Source: Ampelomyces quisqualis
Lineage: Eukaryota > Ascomycota > Dothideomycetes > Pleosporales > Phaeosphaeriaceae
NCBI GenBank assembly: GCA_018398575.1
Contig: JAGTXZ010000005.1
Span: 1,984,001 to 2,048,000, forward strand
Direction of reading: 5' to 3'
Length of the DNA stretch: 64,000 nucleotides
The position numbers were made by a program, and so were the translations under genes. The notes under the pieces were generated by a model that worked only from the letters and a program-made list of their open reading frames with translations, was not told where the DNA came from and made no database searches. Shown piece after piece: positions 38,585 through 49,575 of the stretch (the stretch's first letter is position 1; each line of letters begins with the position of its first letter).

Positions 38585-41500
38585 CTAGAAGATTTCTGAA
38601 TCTAGACTGCTGCGGTACGATTGTAGCGACTCTTCGTCATCTATTGCGTTCGTTAGTATACTAATCAGAGATGCAAGCTAGAATGATGGGACATACCAGC
38701 AATAGGCTTCCTCCGCACAACAGTATCAGAATGTTGCAGACCATTCTGTCCGCTGGGGCTCCTGCTTGCCATTGGCCTGGGGCCTGTGATCTTGCGCTGA
38801 GGGCTGTTCATCGCAGCACTGGCACGAAGGTGCTGGGAGCTAGGGCGTGGTGAAGGGGTGGGAGTCGCTTGGACCTTGAAACACATTAGCACAATTGTGT
38901 CTCATGATTGGCAGAATCAATCAACTTACCCGATGTCCTCTGTCAGTCTCGAGCGAGTATCTGACTTCCGCAATGGGAGCGAGAGGTGTCAGAGCACCTT
39001 GACTGCCAAACTCGTTGGTCGAGCTATACATTTGCCTGGTCTGGCCGTAGCCGGCGAGCGGCTGCTGAGGCAGAATAAGCGGACCATCTTCTGCGATCTT
39101 GGGTGGTCGCGGTGGCGCTTGCTGTTCTGAAGCAGAGTGCTGACTGTAACCGCCGTCGGATGAGATGGGTGACAGATGACCTTGGAGACCCTGAGGCGCG
39201 CTGCCTGCGGAGAGACGATTACGGGCCAACGCGGGCATGCTACCCCATTGGTCGTAGTCAGGTGAGGACAGTGGCTCGTAGACCTGCGCCTGTGTCTCCA
39301 GGTGGTTGTGGTGGCGACCAGTAGGGCCAGCGCGGGGCTGAGGGTGTTGCAGGTTCAGCGAGTTGCGATGGGCCTGGTACTTGGGGTCTTCCATCTCGTA
39401 CTGCATATCATCATCCTCGGGAATGAGGGGAGAGGGCGAACGGGCTGAGCGGATGGAACCTCGTTCTTCCCTTGCCAACGAGGTGTTGGATCGGAGCCTG
39501 TCGTCATTGCGCATCTCGTACGGCTCGTCATCATAATACTCCAACGTCTGCCGCGAGCCAGATTGGGAATGGGTTGAGTATGGTCGCTTTTCGCTTGACC
39601 CGCTGTTGCGCGGCAGAGTCTCGGGGTTCGTGGACGCAGTCGTCTTGGACCAGCGTGAGATTTTGGGAATGCCGAAGATGGAGGATGAATTTGACTTGTG
39701 CTTGCGCTTCGGTGTGTTCTCCTGGCTTTGCGAATCTCGCATCGCCCTCGACGCCTGTGGTGGCGATTCTTGTGACAGCTTCCTCTCGTGGAAAGCCTCT
39801 TGGGTCGGTGTGGTCATCCGCTCAGTATTGTCATACCGGTGGTCGGGCTCGTCATACTCCTCGTCCGAAACCTCTTGCACTGTGCTCACGCGGTTGGTTG
39901 CGGGCACATCGTATCCGGAATGTAAGTCCTGGATGCGGCGCGCTGAGGAGGGGTTTGAGAGATAGCCGGACTGGTCGGGCGACGAGGCAGTATTCGCACG
40001 ACCCTCGGGCTCGTACCCAGCGTCTCCACTTGCTCGCAGGTTCTCGTAAGAAGTAAGACTGGTGCTTCGTGCTTGCTGGTCCAACGAAAGTTGGTTGACA
40101 TGCTTCAGCCCCTCAACTTCATCAAGCAATTGCATCAGCATATCCTCGATATGCTTCATGTCGCTACCACTCTTCATGCTCAGGCCCTTGAGCGCACGTT
40201 TGAATACGCTCTTCTTCTTTGTCTCAGCGTCCATGTCGTCCGAAGCAGAACGATTGGCTCGTGGAGAGCTCATAGGCTGCGGGCGAGGACCACCAAGAAT
40301 ACGCTGTTCAGCCAACCCTACTCTCTTGTCGGTAGTGCCCATAATCATACCATCCTGGACCTTGATAAATTGCTTGAGATCGTCGAGCTGATTGCGCATC
40401 TCGGCTGCGCTTCGGACAAGAGTGACAAGGATTTCGGTATCGCGAGCATTGCGCTGCGCGTCGCGTACGGTAAGATGGTCCATAAGAGCGACGATATCCT
40501 TGGAGTGAATGCGATCAAGACCTTTGCCGGTCGCTGAGTCGTATAGAGGTGATTCCATGCCGTGGGAGTTGCCGCTCTGGTGTCGCTCGTGTTTGCTGCT
40601 AGTGCCAAACAGGTCGGGACTACCAAGACCGTCCTCACCGTAATCATTGTCAAGCTCATCATCGTCAAAGAACTTGGAATGATTGCGGTTCTGCGGCGTG
40701 TAGGCTTCACGTGCGTTAGCTGACTGGTATCCTTCGTCTTTCCAGCCTGTCTGACCAGATACGGGAGTACGGTTGCTGTGCGCGTAGCCGGACTGCTCGT
40801 ATTGAGTCTCACCTCTGAAGTCTTGATCGTACTCATCTTCCACAGTAGGCTGTTGGCGTTCATCATAGCTGAGGGGACTTTGGTTGTTGAGGTGGTGGGC
40901 AGCAGCGGCGGCAATGGCACCAGCTCCGGCACCAGCTCCAAGCCCTCCACCTTTGCTGAATGAAGTTGGCGTACGTTCGCGTTCTTCTTGCCGACTGAGC
41001 AGGCCATCAGCCTGATCATGGTAGGCGTCAACTCCATCGAGCGGACCCTGAATGATGGAGGGGTTGGTGGTGATGTCAGAGTCGTTATCGTCAATGCCAT
41101 AGCCTAGTTCAGGCATCATGTGGTCTTCCTTGCGGAATGCGCTGTGGTGCATTTGCGGCTGTTCGTCGAATGACTGGGCGATACTCTGTCGAGGAGAGTT
41201 GTCCTCTTGCGAATGATGGGCGAGCGCCTCTGCTTCACCACGAATGGCAGCCCAGCGTTGGCCACTGGGAACCTCATCTGCCTGCAGAATGTTGCCTGCT
41301 GATGGTGTTGGGCTGACCTGCGATAACCGGCTCTTCTTCAGCGGGCTCGAAACAGCCGATGATCGGACACTGATGGTGGAAGGATCGTGTAGCGATGCGA
41401 CGGCCGACTCCACTGCGAGCGGTGTATGGACATACTCTGGCGTGACACCAACCTTGCGTACATCCTCAAAGTTCGTCTTGTTTAGATGTGCATGGTCGAG

Positions 41501-43924
41501 GTATTGACCTTCAGCGCTATTATTGGTGTATTGACTCATGCGGTTGTAGTTGGTGCTAGGCGACGCCTGTGAGCTCTCCTCCAACTCTCTCCGGTAGTAC
41601 TCATTCTGCTCATGGTTCCTCTCGAAGAAATCTTCAGTCTCTCTTGGTGTCCGTGTCCCATCTTCATTGAGAATTGAACGCTTGCTTTCCAGGGTGATGC
41701 CTTGTGGCCGCTTGCGGGTCCGAGCCGCTTTGGTACTGGCAGTAGACTCCAGTGAACCGATGGAGAGGTTAGACTGGTGCCGTTGGATTGGCTGTCCCAA
41801 TGATGATATCGATGCTCCACTGTGGTACGAACGGATGCCACGGGGCGAGCCTGTATCGTGGACCTCCTGTCGGTAGCTTGCTTCACTTTGAACAGGGCTG
41901 ACTCCACGATTGGGTGTGTCCTCGGCAATCTCAAATTGTGAGGCTTGTGGATCAGAGCGCTCAATGGCGCGAGCTTTGGCAGCGGCCGCAGCTTGCAGCT
42001 CTGCACTAGTGTCTCCTCTCCGCGAGAAGTAGCTGCCATCGCTCTTTGGCGTGATGGTGCGAGCTTCGCCAGTCGAACGATTGCTGTGCGCAGTGCCGAG
42101 CATCTGTTGCAGAGCATTGGGCGTCCGAGTGGGGGTGCGTGGACCAGGGGAAATGATGCCGCGTGGCACTTCCTGGAGGGGTGTCTCTATACCCAAGCTT
42201 CTATCCACGCCAGTGTTGATGGAGGACCGTGAGTCCCTTGATTCCGGCCGTCCCTTGGTCTCGGTATCAGCCGATAAGATGGATTCACGAGTCATTTCAG
42301 AGCCAATGAGTTCACTGTGATTAAAAGGTAGGGGTGGTACGCGCTCTTTCACAAATGTCTCGTCCACACTTTCTGATACGCTTGCGGATCGGCCTCTGCT
42401 GCTTCGAGAAGTGTGGCGTTTTCTGTGCTTACGCTCTTCCTCCTTCTCTTCACGTGAGGTATGTGACTTCAATGCAGCTGCTGTCAGTCCAGCTCCTGCT
42501 AGCCCGGCCAAAGCTTGATCTCTGACCGAGGTCGAACTCGACTTGTCTTTGCTCTTCCTCCGATGAGTCTTGTCACGAGAGGTGGATTCCGCATAGCTAC
42601 GGTCAGAGGTAGAGCCACGGCTGGACCGTCGTTCCTTGCGGATTGAGTCACTCGAGAGCACAACGCCCGGGTCATCGCCGTGGCGGTTCAATACGACCTT
42701 GAGCTTGCTGCCATGCAGCTTTGGAGCGCTCGACGATTTGGACGGCCGCCGCCTGGAAGGATCACGTGAACTAGTCGTCGACTCCTCCTCATAGGTCAAA
42801 GCACTGTCGCGCATGTTTTCGCGGGACATGCGCTCGAACTTGTCTCGGTTGCGCGACGTGCGATTCTCTTCCTTCAATGCGTTGAGCTCTGGCAAGATGA
42901 GTCGCTTGATCGCATCTTCCACTGTGGCGAGAAGTTTTGGGTTATTGATGGAGGAGGTGCCAGAGACTGCAGACTGGGCCGAGGGGGACAGGCCAGATCT
43001 ACGACCAGCATTCGAGGACAGCAGGCTCGATTCCGTGCCACTAACTTCCTCGACGTCCTTGCTTCTCCGACGGTGAGATTTACGCGGCGAGGTCAACTCT
43101 TCTTTGGATATCTTCTTGCTAGACTTTGAAGGGGCTGCGTCCAACGCTTGCTGTTGAGCGAGCTTCTCCATGACGCGCTGTGTGATGCGGTCTTTGCTCA
43201 AACTCCTACTGCGCTGGTGCTTGGGCGCCTTCAACGAGTCTTGTGTTGCAGCAGCCATGGACTCGGCTACAGCTTCTCGTTCCAGGCTCCTGCTTCTGCG
43301 GCGGCCGGGCGGCCTGATTTCTGGAGCGCCTCCCAGCATGCTGTCGGGCGGCATGGACGAGATGTCCGAGGCCATGGGGACGAAGCGGCCGCCGTTGCTG
43401 GAGACGTCGCTGTGGTACGGCAGCACTTCGATTTCGACGGGGGGCAGGGACGAAAGTGTGGAAGCGTCCGAGGTGGGTTCCGTGGTTCGGGTGTCGATGA
43501 TTTCGTCGCGGGGCTTGCTGCCGAGCGAGATGCGGCGGGTGTACGACGGCTTGTGCGGGTGGCGGCTCGTGTGGGTGATTTTGACGTGGTCGTTGGCCGT
43601 GTGGTTTTTGTTGTTCCGCGCGGATGGGGTGACCCGCACGCGCACGCTGGGGCGCGAGCGGACCTTGCCCTCGGTCTTGGCGGCCTCGAAGTACTCAATC
43701 AGCAGCGAGGTCTGCGAGGGGAATTTCTTGTGCAGGGTGCCCTGGGGCTTGGTGGTGTTGATGGTGATGGGGGTGCCGTCTTCGGGGACCGAGTAGGAAG
43801 TCTTGTCGGTGCGCGTAGAGACGTTGGTTTCGACGTCTGCACGGAGAAAGGTGTCGTCGGCGGAATCGAGAGTCGAAGGTTCAGTGGGTGCGGGGAGGGG
43901 AGGTCGATTCGTGTCATAACCCAT
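38585..43924 (-). CDS. Large disordered Ser/Arg-rich fungal protein, function unknown
   Basis: Three exons (43,924-38,930; 38,874-38,697; 38,640-38,585) give 1,742 aa. The introns are 55 nt (GTAAGT...TTCAAG) and 56 nt (GTATGT, branch site TACTAAC, acceptor AATAG), and splicing adds the C-terminus ...DDEESLQSYRSSLDSEIF. The N-terminal about 130 residues look ordered (KFPSQTSLLIEYFEAAKT). Most of the rest is low-complexity Ser/Arg/Pro/Glu. Ala/Gly-rich hydrophobic strips lie near residues 470-490 and 990-1,010. Predicted helices that could form coiled coils lie at about 1,130-1,195 (ILVTLVRSAAEMRNQLDDLK) and 1,255-1,281. There is no enzyme motif and no signal peptide. I do not recognise the family; a cortical, polarity or septal scaffold is possible but is only inference. 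The plus strand also has long open frames here, which are shadows. Confidence 0.85.
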
Positions 43925-44051
43925 GGTCGAGCCCCGAGAGATTCTAGAGGGCGGCGTGGTCGGTCGACGACATGGGCGCTGATGTTGGTCGAACTTTCAC
44001 GGGGGGCGAGGGCGGCAGTGGGGGGACGGATGGGGAGGCGGTTGCAGGTGC

Positions 44052-44141
44052 AGTGCAGGGCAGGGCAGGACGGGGCAGGACAGGGCAGGGCAGGGCAGGG
44101 CAGGGCAGGGCAGAGCAGAGCAGGGCAGGGCAGGGCAGGGC
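44052..44141. repeat. GGGCA pentanucleotide minisatellite
   Basis: About 17 units of GGGCA, with GGACA, GGACG and GAGCA variants, form a strand-asymmetric purine-rich tract 130-215 bp upstream of the start codon at 43,924. The length probably varies between strains. Confidence 0.9.
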
Positions 44142-44202
44142 CGTTGATGCGTGGCTGGTTCTCGTCTGCGCGACCCGTGGGCCGGGAAAAGGTGCGGGTA
44201 CG

Positions 44203-44220
44203 GTACGGAGTACTCCGTAC
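44203..44220. repeat. 18-bp perfect palindrome GTACGGAGTACTCCGTAC
   Basis: It is a perfect inverted repeat of GTACGGAGT about 280 bp upstream of the start at 43,924. The same TACGGAGTA core recurs singly at 52,628-52,636 and 53,162-53,170, both intergenic. Confidence 0.85.
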
Positions 44221-44724
44221 GACTACTACCACTACGGGGCGCTTGGGCGGACGACCAGCCTCTTCGTCCCCCTCCTCGACCACACACCAGCGAGCCGAGT
44301 CGACCTTCACCTCCAGCTGTCCCCCGCAAACAAAGCGTCCCTCACCGCCACTTCACTCCGCTACACGTTACCAGGGGTGACTGATGTTGCCGAGCGCCCC
44401 GCCGCCCGCCCACAGCGAGACGGTCCCTTCCGCCCGTCTTTTTTTTTGTGCACTTGCGCCATGCTCATTGGCTGGGCTGGCTCCACTGCCAGCGCATCCT
44501 CTGCCGCTCTGCGCCTGGACATACTCCGTGCCGACTATGTACTTACACGTCGACCAGGGCTCAGATGCAATCATTGGCAGTGCACAGGAAATGTGCGATG
44601 GCATGTGCCTTTCATTGCTAAATTCCTAGATGCGACTAGCCGGTCTACGCCGGTCGCCTTGGTGGAGCGGGTACATTGTCAAACGCCCTGCATATGCTTC
44701 ATCCACCACCACCTCTGCTCCGTA

Positions 44725-46657
44725 CTAGAATCGCTTGTTCGGCTTCATAGGCCGTCTGCCCTGCTGTGGCTGGCGTCCGTAGTCTCTTCTACCCTCTACC
44801 TTCTTGTCTCTGCTCAGGCTGGCTCCCAGCGAGATATCGATCCGTGGCGGCGTCGAGAAGCCGAAGCTCTTGGCCACTTTGACGAGATCGAGCTTGTGCA
44901 CGTCGAAGACAGACCGCAGGCTATGCGATGCATAGGCTTGGAGGTAGGAGCGGTAGCCATCCTTGGCCGATTTGTTGAGGTAGTAGTTCTTCGAGATGAG
45001 GCCTTCGAGCTGGCTTTGAATGTCTGTCCGTGTTTGGTTAGTGTCACTCGTACATGGGATGGGCAGTTGTGGCGGTACCCACTCAGAATCTTGTTCGCTG
45101 GCAGCTCAAACTCGACCAACGGTACTCTCGCCTCCTTGAGCAGCTTCAAAAAGCCAATCTCGGATGGCAAAAGGAACATCAGACTTCGTCCCTTGCCCTC
45201 CGAGCCTCTGGCTGTCCGACCGACACGATGAATGTAGTCGCGCGGGTCATCCGGAGGGTCGAATTGAATCACCCAATCCACTTCAGGAATGTCCAACCCT
45301 CGCGCCGCAACATCGGTGCAGATCAGCGTGCCTGATTGCGCATTGCAAAACTCGAAAAACCGGTTCGTCCGTGCTTGTTGTTTAAGCTTGCCGTGCAGCT
45401 CCAGTACCGGCAGGTCGATGTAGTTGAGCAGCTCGGCGTAGAACTTGACAGAGTTACAACTCGAGAAGAAGACAATGACCTTCTTCTTCTGGTGCTTCTT
45501 CAGGAAGCTGAACAGTAGCCTGAAGCGCGTGTCCGAGTCGCAGATGACATATCCTTGTTCGAGTCCTTCCACCGTCGAGTGTTCTTTTCGATAGTCCACG
45601 TTGATGTACATTGGACCAGCCTTCAGTGATATGCGCGCCAAGTCCTCAACCTTGGTTGTTTGTGTTGCAGAAAAGAGCATCGTCTGCCTGTCGGATGGCA
45701 GAATCTTGATGATGCTCCTCATCTCATCTTCAAATCCCACTTCCAAAATGCGATCCGCCTCATCGATAATCAAGCTCTTCAAGTTCTTGAAGACAAAGCC
45801 CTGTGTGTTGTGCAAATGATCGAGCAGACGCCCAGGTGTCGCAATCAGCAAATTCACGCCCTTGACCAGCTTCTCCGCCTCTGCTCTTCGATTTGCGCCT
45901 CCGATGACGATGCCGAATGTTTGCGAATGTTTCTCCATGAGCTCGCGTGCGACTCCAAAGATCTGTAGGGCTAGTTCTCGCGTCGGCGATACGACAATGA
46001 CACCGGTGCCGTTGCGCGGCTTGAATCGCATCGAGGACAGCATCTCGATGGCCGGAAGCAAGAAAGCAAGCGTCTTTCCACTACCAGTCTTCGCTGCTCC
46101 TAGGACATCCTTTCCACTATCATCTGTCAGTTGATTTCTTGAGCTCTTGCATGCGCGCAATACCTGAGTAGTGGTGGAATAGCCTTGCGCTGAATCTCTG
46201 TCATGGTCTCGAAGCCCATGGCCTTGATAGCCTCCATCGTGCGATCGGACAGATGGAGCTCATCAAAACGTGTCGGATCGTCGACTGTAGGTATAGAAGT
46301 GCCAGACGGGAGGTCTGCGACTGTCAGAGCGTTGGCGCCACTTCCAGCGGCAGCATCGTTGTCCTCTTCTTCGTCTTCGTTGACTTTGGCGGCCTTTGCC
46401 TTCGCCGCAACCTTCTTCAGCTCCTCATTCAGCTGCGCCTCGTCCTCTTCTGCCTCACTTTCTGCGTCGTCTTCAGACGCATCAAGCACAACATCCTCAA
46501 CCTCTGGCTCGGCCGTGTGCTCTTTCTTCGACTTCTTGCGGGGCTTATCGACGGCGGCTACGCCATTCGTATGCGCTTTTACGGGTTCAGCGTCCTCGCC
46601 CTTCTTGGACTTGTGCTTGCGCTTGCGCTTCTTGGAGTCAATATCGGCGGACGTCAT
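44725..46657 (-). CDS. HAS1: DEAD-box ATP-dependent RNA helicase HAS1 (DDX18)
   Basis: Three exons (46,657-46,164; 46,116-45,083; 45,023-44,725) encode 608 aa; introns are 47 and 59 nt. HAS1 acts in the nucleolus in 40S and 60S ribosome biogenesis. Motifs in order: a Lys-rich then acidic N-terminal tail (1-125), the Q motif with FDELHLSDRT (131 on), Walker A AAKTGSGKT (172-180), SPTREL, TPGR, DEAD (283-286), SAT (314-316), TDVAARGLDIP, and HRVGRTAR (461-468). The HAS1-typical C-terminus follows (NYYLNKSAKDGYRSYLQAY, SVFDVHKLDL, FGFSTPPRIDISLG), ending in a basic tail. The second intron uses donor A|GTGGGT; without this splice the C-terminus would be frameshifted. The frame stays open 6 nt upstream, but the first ATG is at 46,657. 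The next gene is in the same direction, 345 bp upstream. Confidence 0.95.
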
Positions 46658-47002
46658 TGCCAAGGTAGTTGTTCAAATGCGCGTGTATGGCGGTGTCGCA
46701 GGTCGCGAACTTTTCGAGGGCTAAGGAAAAAGTTCGATGGAGTCGGCATCTGATTCGCCGACAGGGTCCAGCCAGAAGTGGTATCGCGCCGGTCCCACCG
46801 GAACTTCAACACTCAACCAGCACCACTAACACATGACCGCAAACGGTGCAGTCTTTACATAATAACAGGAAATTTGCCCTGGGAAAGAAACTCAAGTTGC
46901 GTTTTTGCAGTTGAGATCAGTGCATATTGCATGATATTGCTAAGAAGATTCATACTGTTGATGTCTCTTATCCAAGTCCAATCATCCTGTTGAGCAGAGT
47001 GA
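46658..47002. promoter_or_regulatory. Intergenic region between the MAP kinase and HAS1
   Basis: These 345 bp contain the HAS1 promoter and the MAP kinase 3' end. No specific element could be assigned. Confidence 0.5.
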
Positions 47003-48632
47003 CTATCTCAGCCTTCCATCCAGACCCTGCAAATCGCGTTCTAAATCGTTGCCCTGCCATCCACCCTGGTTATACGCCTCTTGCGGCCTGGGATCTTCGT
47101 AGCCAGCGCGGTCGTAGTTGTTGGGTATCGGGATCTGGGGAGGCTGGTTCTGCGGTTGGCCGCCAGCGCCGGGCTGGACACGGACCATCTGGCGGAAGCG
47201 GTTGACTTCTGCCAGTATCATCTTCTTCATTTCGGGGATTTCCTCGACGACTTCAAACTGGAAGTCGAATGTGGTTGGGCACGTGGGCTCGTCCGAGGCA
47301 TCGTGCCAGATGTGAAGATATCTGTGTTCGAGGGCTTCCTCGACCGAGATACGGCTGGACGGGTCGAACGCGAGCATGAGGTCCAGTAGGTCCAAAGCGT
47401 CAGGGTTGGCAGTCTTGAAAAGCGACTGGAAAGAATGCTTCTGCATGAAGGGGAGGTTACGAACGTAGTCCTGGGCACGGGGCGAACCAATTCGTGAAAG
47501 AGTCTCCTCATTGGGTGTGCCGAGATAGCGCAGAATCTGGTTCAGCTGATCGACATAGTCGCGGCCCTTGAAGAAGGGTTTGCCGCCGAGCAGCTCAGCG
47601 AGGATACATCCAACAGACCATACATCAACTACAAAAACGTCAGCTTACAGACTCAGTTGTGGCAACTGGGTGGAGGTTATGCTTAGTGGCAGGGACCCGG
47701 GGTTGAGGCACGTACTGGCTTTAGTGTAGCTCTGGAAGCTCAGCATGATTTCAGGCGCTCTGTACCACCGAGTAGCGACGTACTCGGTCATGTATCCTGC
47801 ATTCTCTTCGGGGTCCATGGAGAAGCCTCTGGCTAATCCGAAATCGCAGATCTTGAGCTCGCAGTCGGCGTTGACGAGAAGGTTACCGGGCTTCAAATCG
47901 CGATGAAGGACGTTCGCGGAGTGGATGTACTTCAGACCGCACAGGATCTGGTATATAAAAGACTGAAAGTGGGCGTCGGTGAGGGGCTGTCCGGAGCGGA
48001 TGATGGCCGCCAGATCGCACTCCATCAACTCTGCACATGGTAAGCCTTGTGTTGTTACGCAGTGCTTGCGGGTCGATCGTACCCTCGTAGAGGTAGCATT
48101 CGTTGAAATTATCGGGGCGGGGAATATCCATGTCGTAGAGACAGGTAATCTATGCACCATCGTTCAGCATAAGGCTCGGGCAGCTATGGGTCGTTGAGTC
48201 GTCGCGCGGGGTAGTCTTACGTTCCTGTGCCCTGTGCCCTATTAGCATATGAAGCCGTCGACAGGTGCCGCGAAGCCTTTTACCTCTGAAGTGCTGCAGC
48301 AGCTTGATCTCACGCAGCGCACGCTTGGCGAGGATCTTTTTGCTGAAGACATTGGTGACCTTCTTGATGGCGACGCCTTCGCCGGTCTGGTTGTTGGTCG
48401 CTGCACTGCGCGGACACACTGTCAGCGGCCTGCCTGCGCCGTGTCTTGGTGCGGGGCGAGTCCTACCAGACGATGCCGTACGCGCCCTGGCCCAGCTCCT
48501 TGGTCACATTGTATCGCTCGTCGACGATGAATTCCTGGTTGAAGACCTGCGTGTCGTCAGTCACTGGCGTCTATGCAGCACTCCCCCGGCTGTGGCCACC
48601 TTGAAGACCTTCCTCCCTGCAAGGTCCGACAT
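47003..48632 (-). CDS. mpkA: Cell wall integrity MAP kinase (Slt2/MpkA/Mps1 type)
   Basis: Seven exons (48,632-48,600; 48,546-48,467; 48,405-48,284; 48,231-48,221; 48,149-48,083; 48,030-47,716; 47,628-47,003) give 417 aa, the usual length for this family. It is the terminal kinase of the Pkc1-Bck1-Mkk cell-wall-integrity cascade. Visible residues: Gly loop GQGAYG (30-35), VAIKK with catalytic Lys52, HRD (147-149), DFG (167-169), and the TEY activation motif (186-188) preceded by the family-typical GFSMDPEENAGYM. A common-docking-like acidic region and a Gln/Pro-rich tail follow. Exon 4 is only 11 nt (GGCACAGGAAC); it supplies the Gly-His-Arg-Asn of FRGHRNITCLYDMDIP. All six introns (52-87 nt) have GT-AG ends. 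The start MSDLAGRKVFKVFNQEF matches family N-termini. Confidence 0.96.
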
Positions 48633-49575
48633 GGCGGCTGTTTTGGAGGAGGGGTAGCTGGGAGGACTTGGAAAAAGGTGCGGCTCGCGGGGGAGAAGGC
48701 GCGACGAGAAAGCGACCTGGGCGGGCAGCAAGCAGCAAGCAGCGGCGAAAGGCGAGAGGCGCGAGTTGTTATCAGGCTCGCTTGTAGGCGCGCGGCGAAG
48801 ATGTGATGGCCGAACACAGGCGGGCGATCAGGGCGGGGCGGCTGTCGAAACACCTTGACAATACCACCAGACTGGCGGGTGCTGCGAGAGGAGAAGGTGC
48901 GCAGAAGAGCTCCACCGCGCAACACGACACGCTTCGGAAACTTCTAGGCAAGCGATTGACGGTATGGCGAAGCGATGGAATAAGCAACGGGCCCAAAGAG
49001 CGGTCGTGGTGCTGGTGCCCGCGGCCGCCGGGACGCATGGTGGGGTCACTGGGGTGGGTATAGCCGTCCAGTCAACGTGTCGACGTCGGGGAAACGCCCG
49101 GCTTAACTCTTTGTAGTCTCCCAGGGCTGACTTGGCGTCGTTAGCCACAGCGTCTGACCGCTCTGTGCGATACGCCTTTGTACCGAAGCATGTGCGACGG
49201 TGGTGAAGGAATCATCGGCGGAAAAACCGTGGCAGACACTTGCACAAGCACGTGCAGTGACATCGCGGCGACTGCCATGGTCTCAGCCTCTCGAGATGCA
49301 ATGTCTGTAGAGTGGGCATCTTCATTGTACGCATGCTGCTGCCTTGGCCACGCTGCTGTTTCAAGACAAAGAGAATATACACAGTAATGGGGCAGTGCAG
49401 TCCCAACCTCTTGTGCAAGGAAATTAGATAGAGGTATCATGACCCAGTCAAAACGCCAAGGCATTTGGATGCCGACCGCGCCGCATGCCACGCGCCAAAC
49501 AATCCCACAAAGATTTCGCTCAACCCAAAAACGCCGGATAATACACGTCACTCAAGCTGCTTTTTCGCGCTCATG
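48633..49575. promoter_or_regulatory. Intergenic region upstream of the MAP kinase
   Basis: This 943-bp stretch contains the MAP kinase promoter and the 3' end of the membrane protein gene. It is GC-rich near the start codon and has short chance frames on both strands. No gene or named regulatory site is supported. Confidence 0.5.

Larger units (their letters stand above)
43925..44724. promoter_or_regulatory. Intergenic region: promoter side of the large gene, 3' side of HAS1
   Basis: These 800 bp hold the presumed promoter and 5' UTR of the minus-strand gene starting at 43,924. Two notable structures are listed separately: a pentanucleotide minisatellite and an 18-bp palindrome. No clear TATA box was seen. 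Confidence 0.5.

Noticed and set aside
43148..45231. Long plus-strand frames (410 and 419 codons) opposite the large gene and HAS1
   Set aside because: They are antisense to well-supported exons and run through the GGGCA minisatellite, giving Gly/Arg/Ala-rich nonsense.
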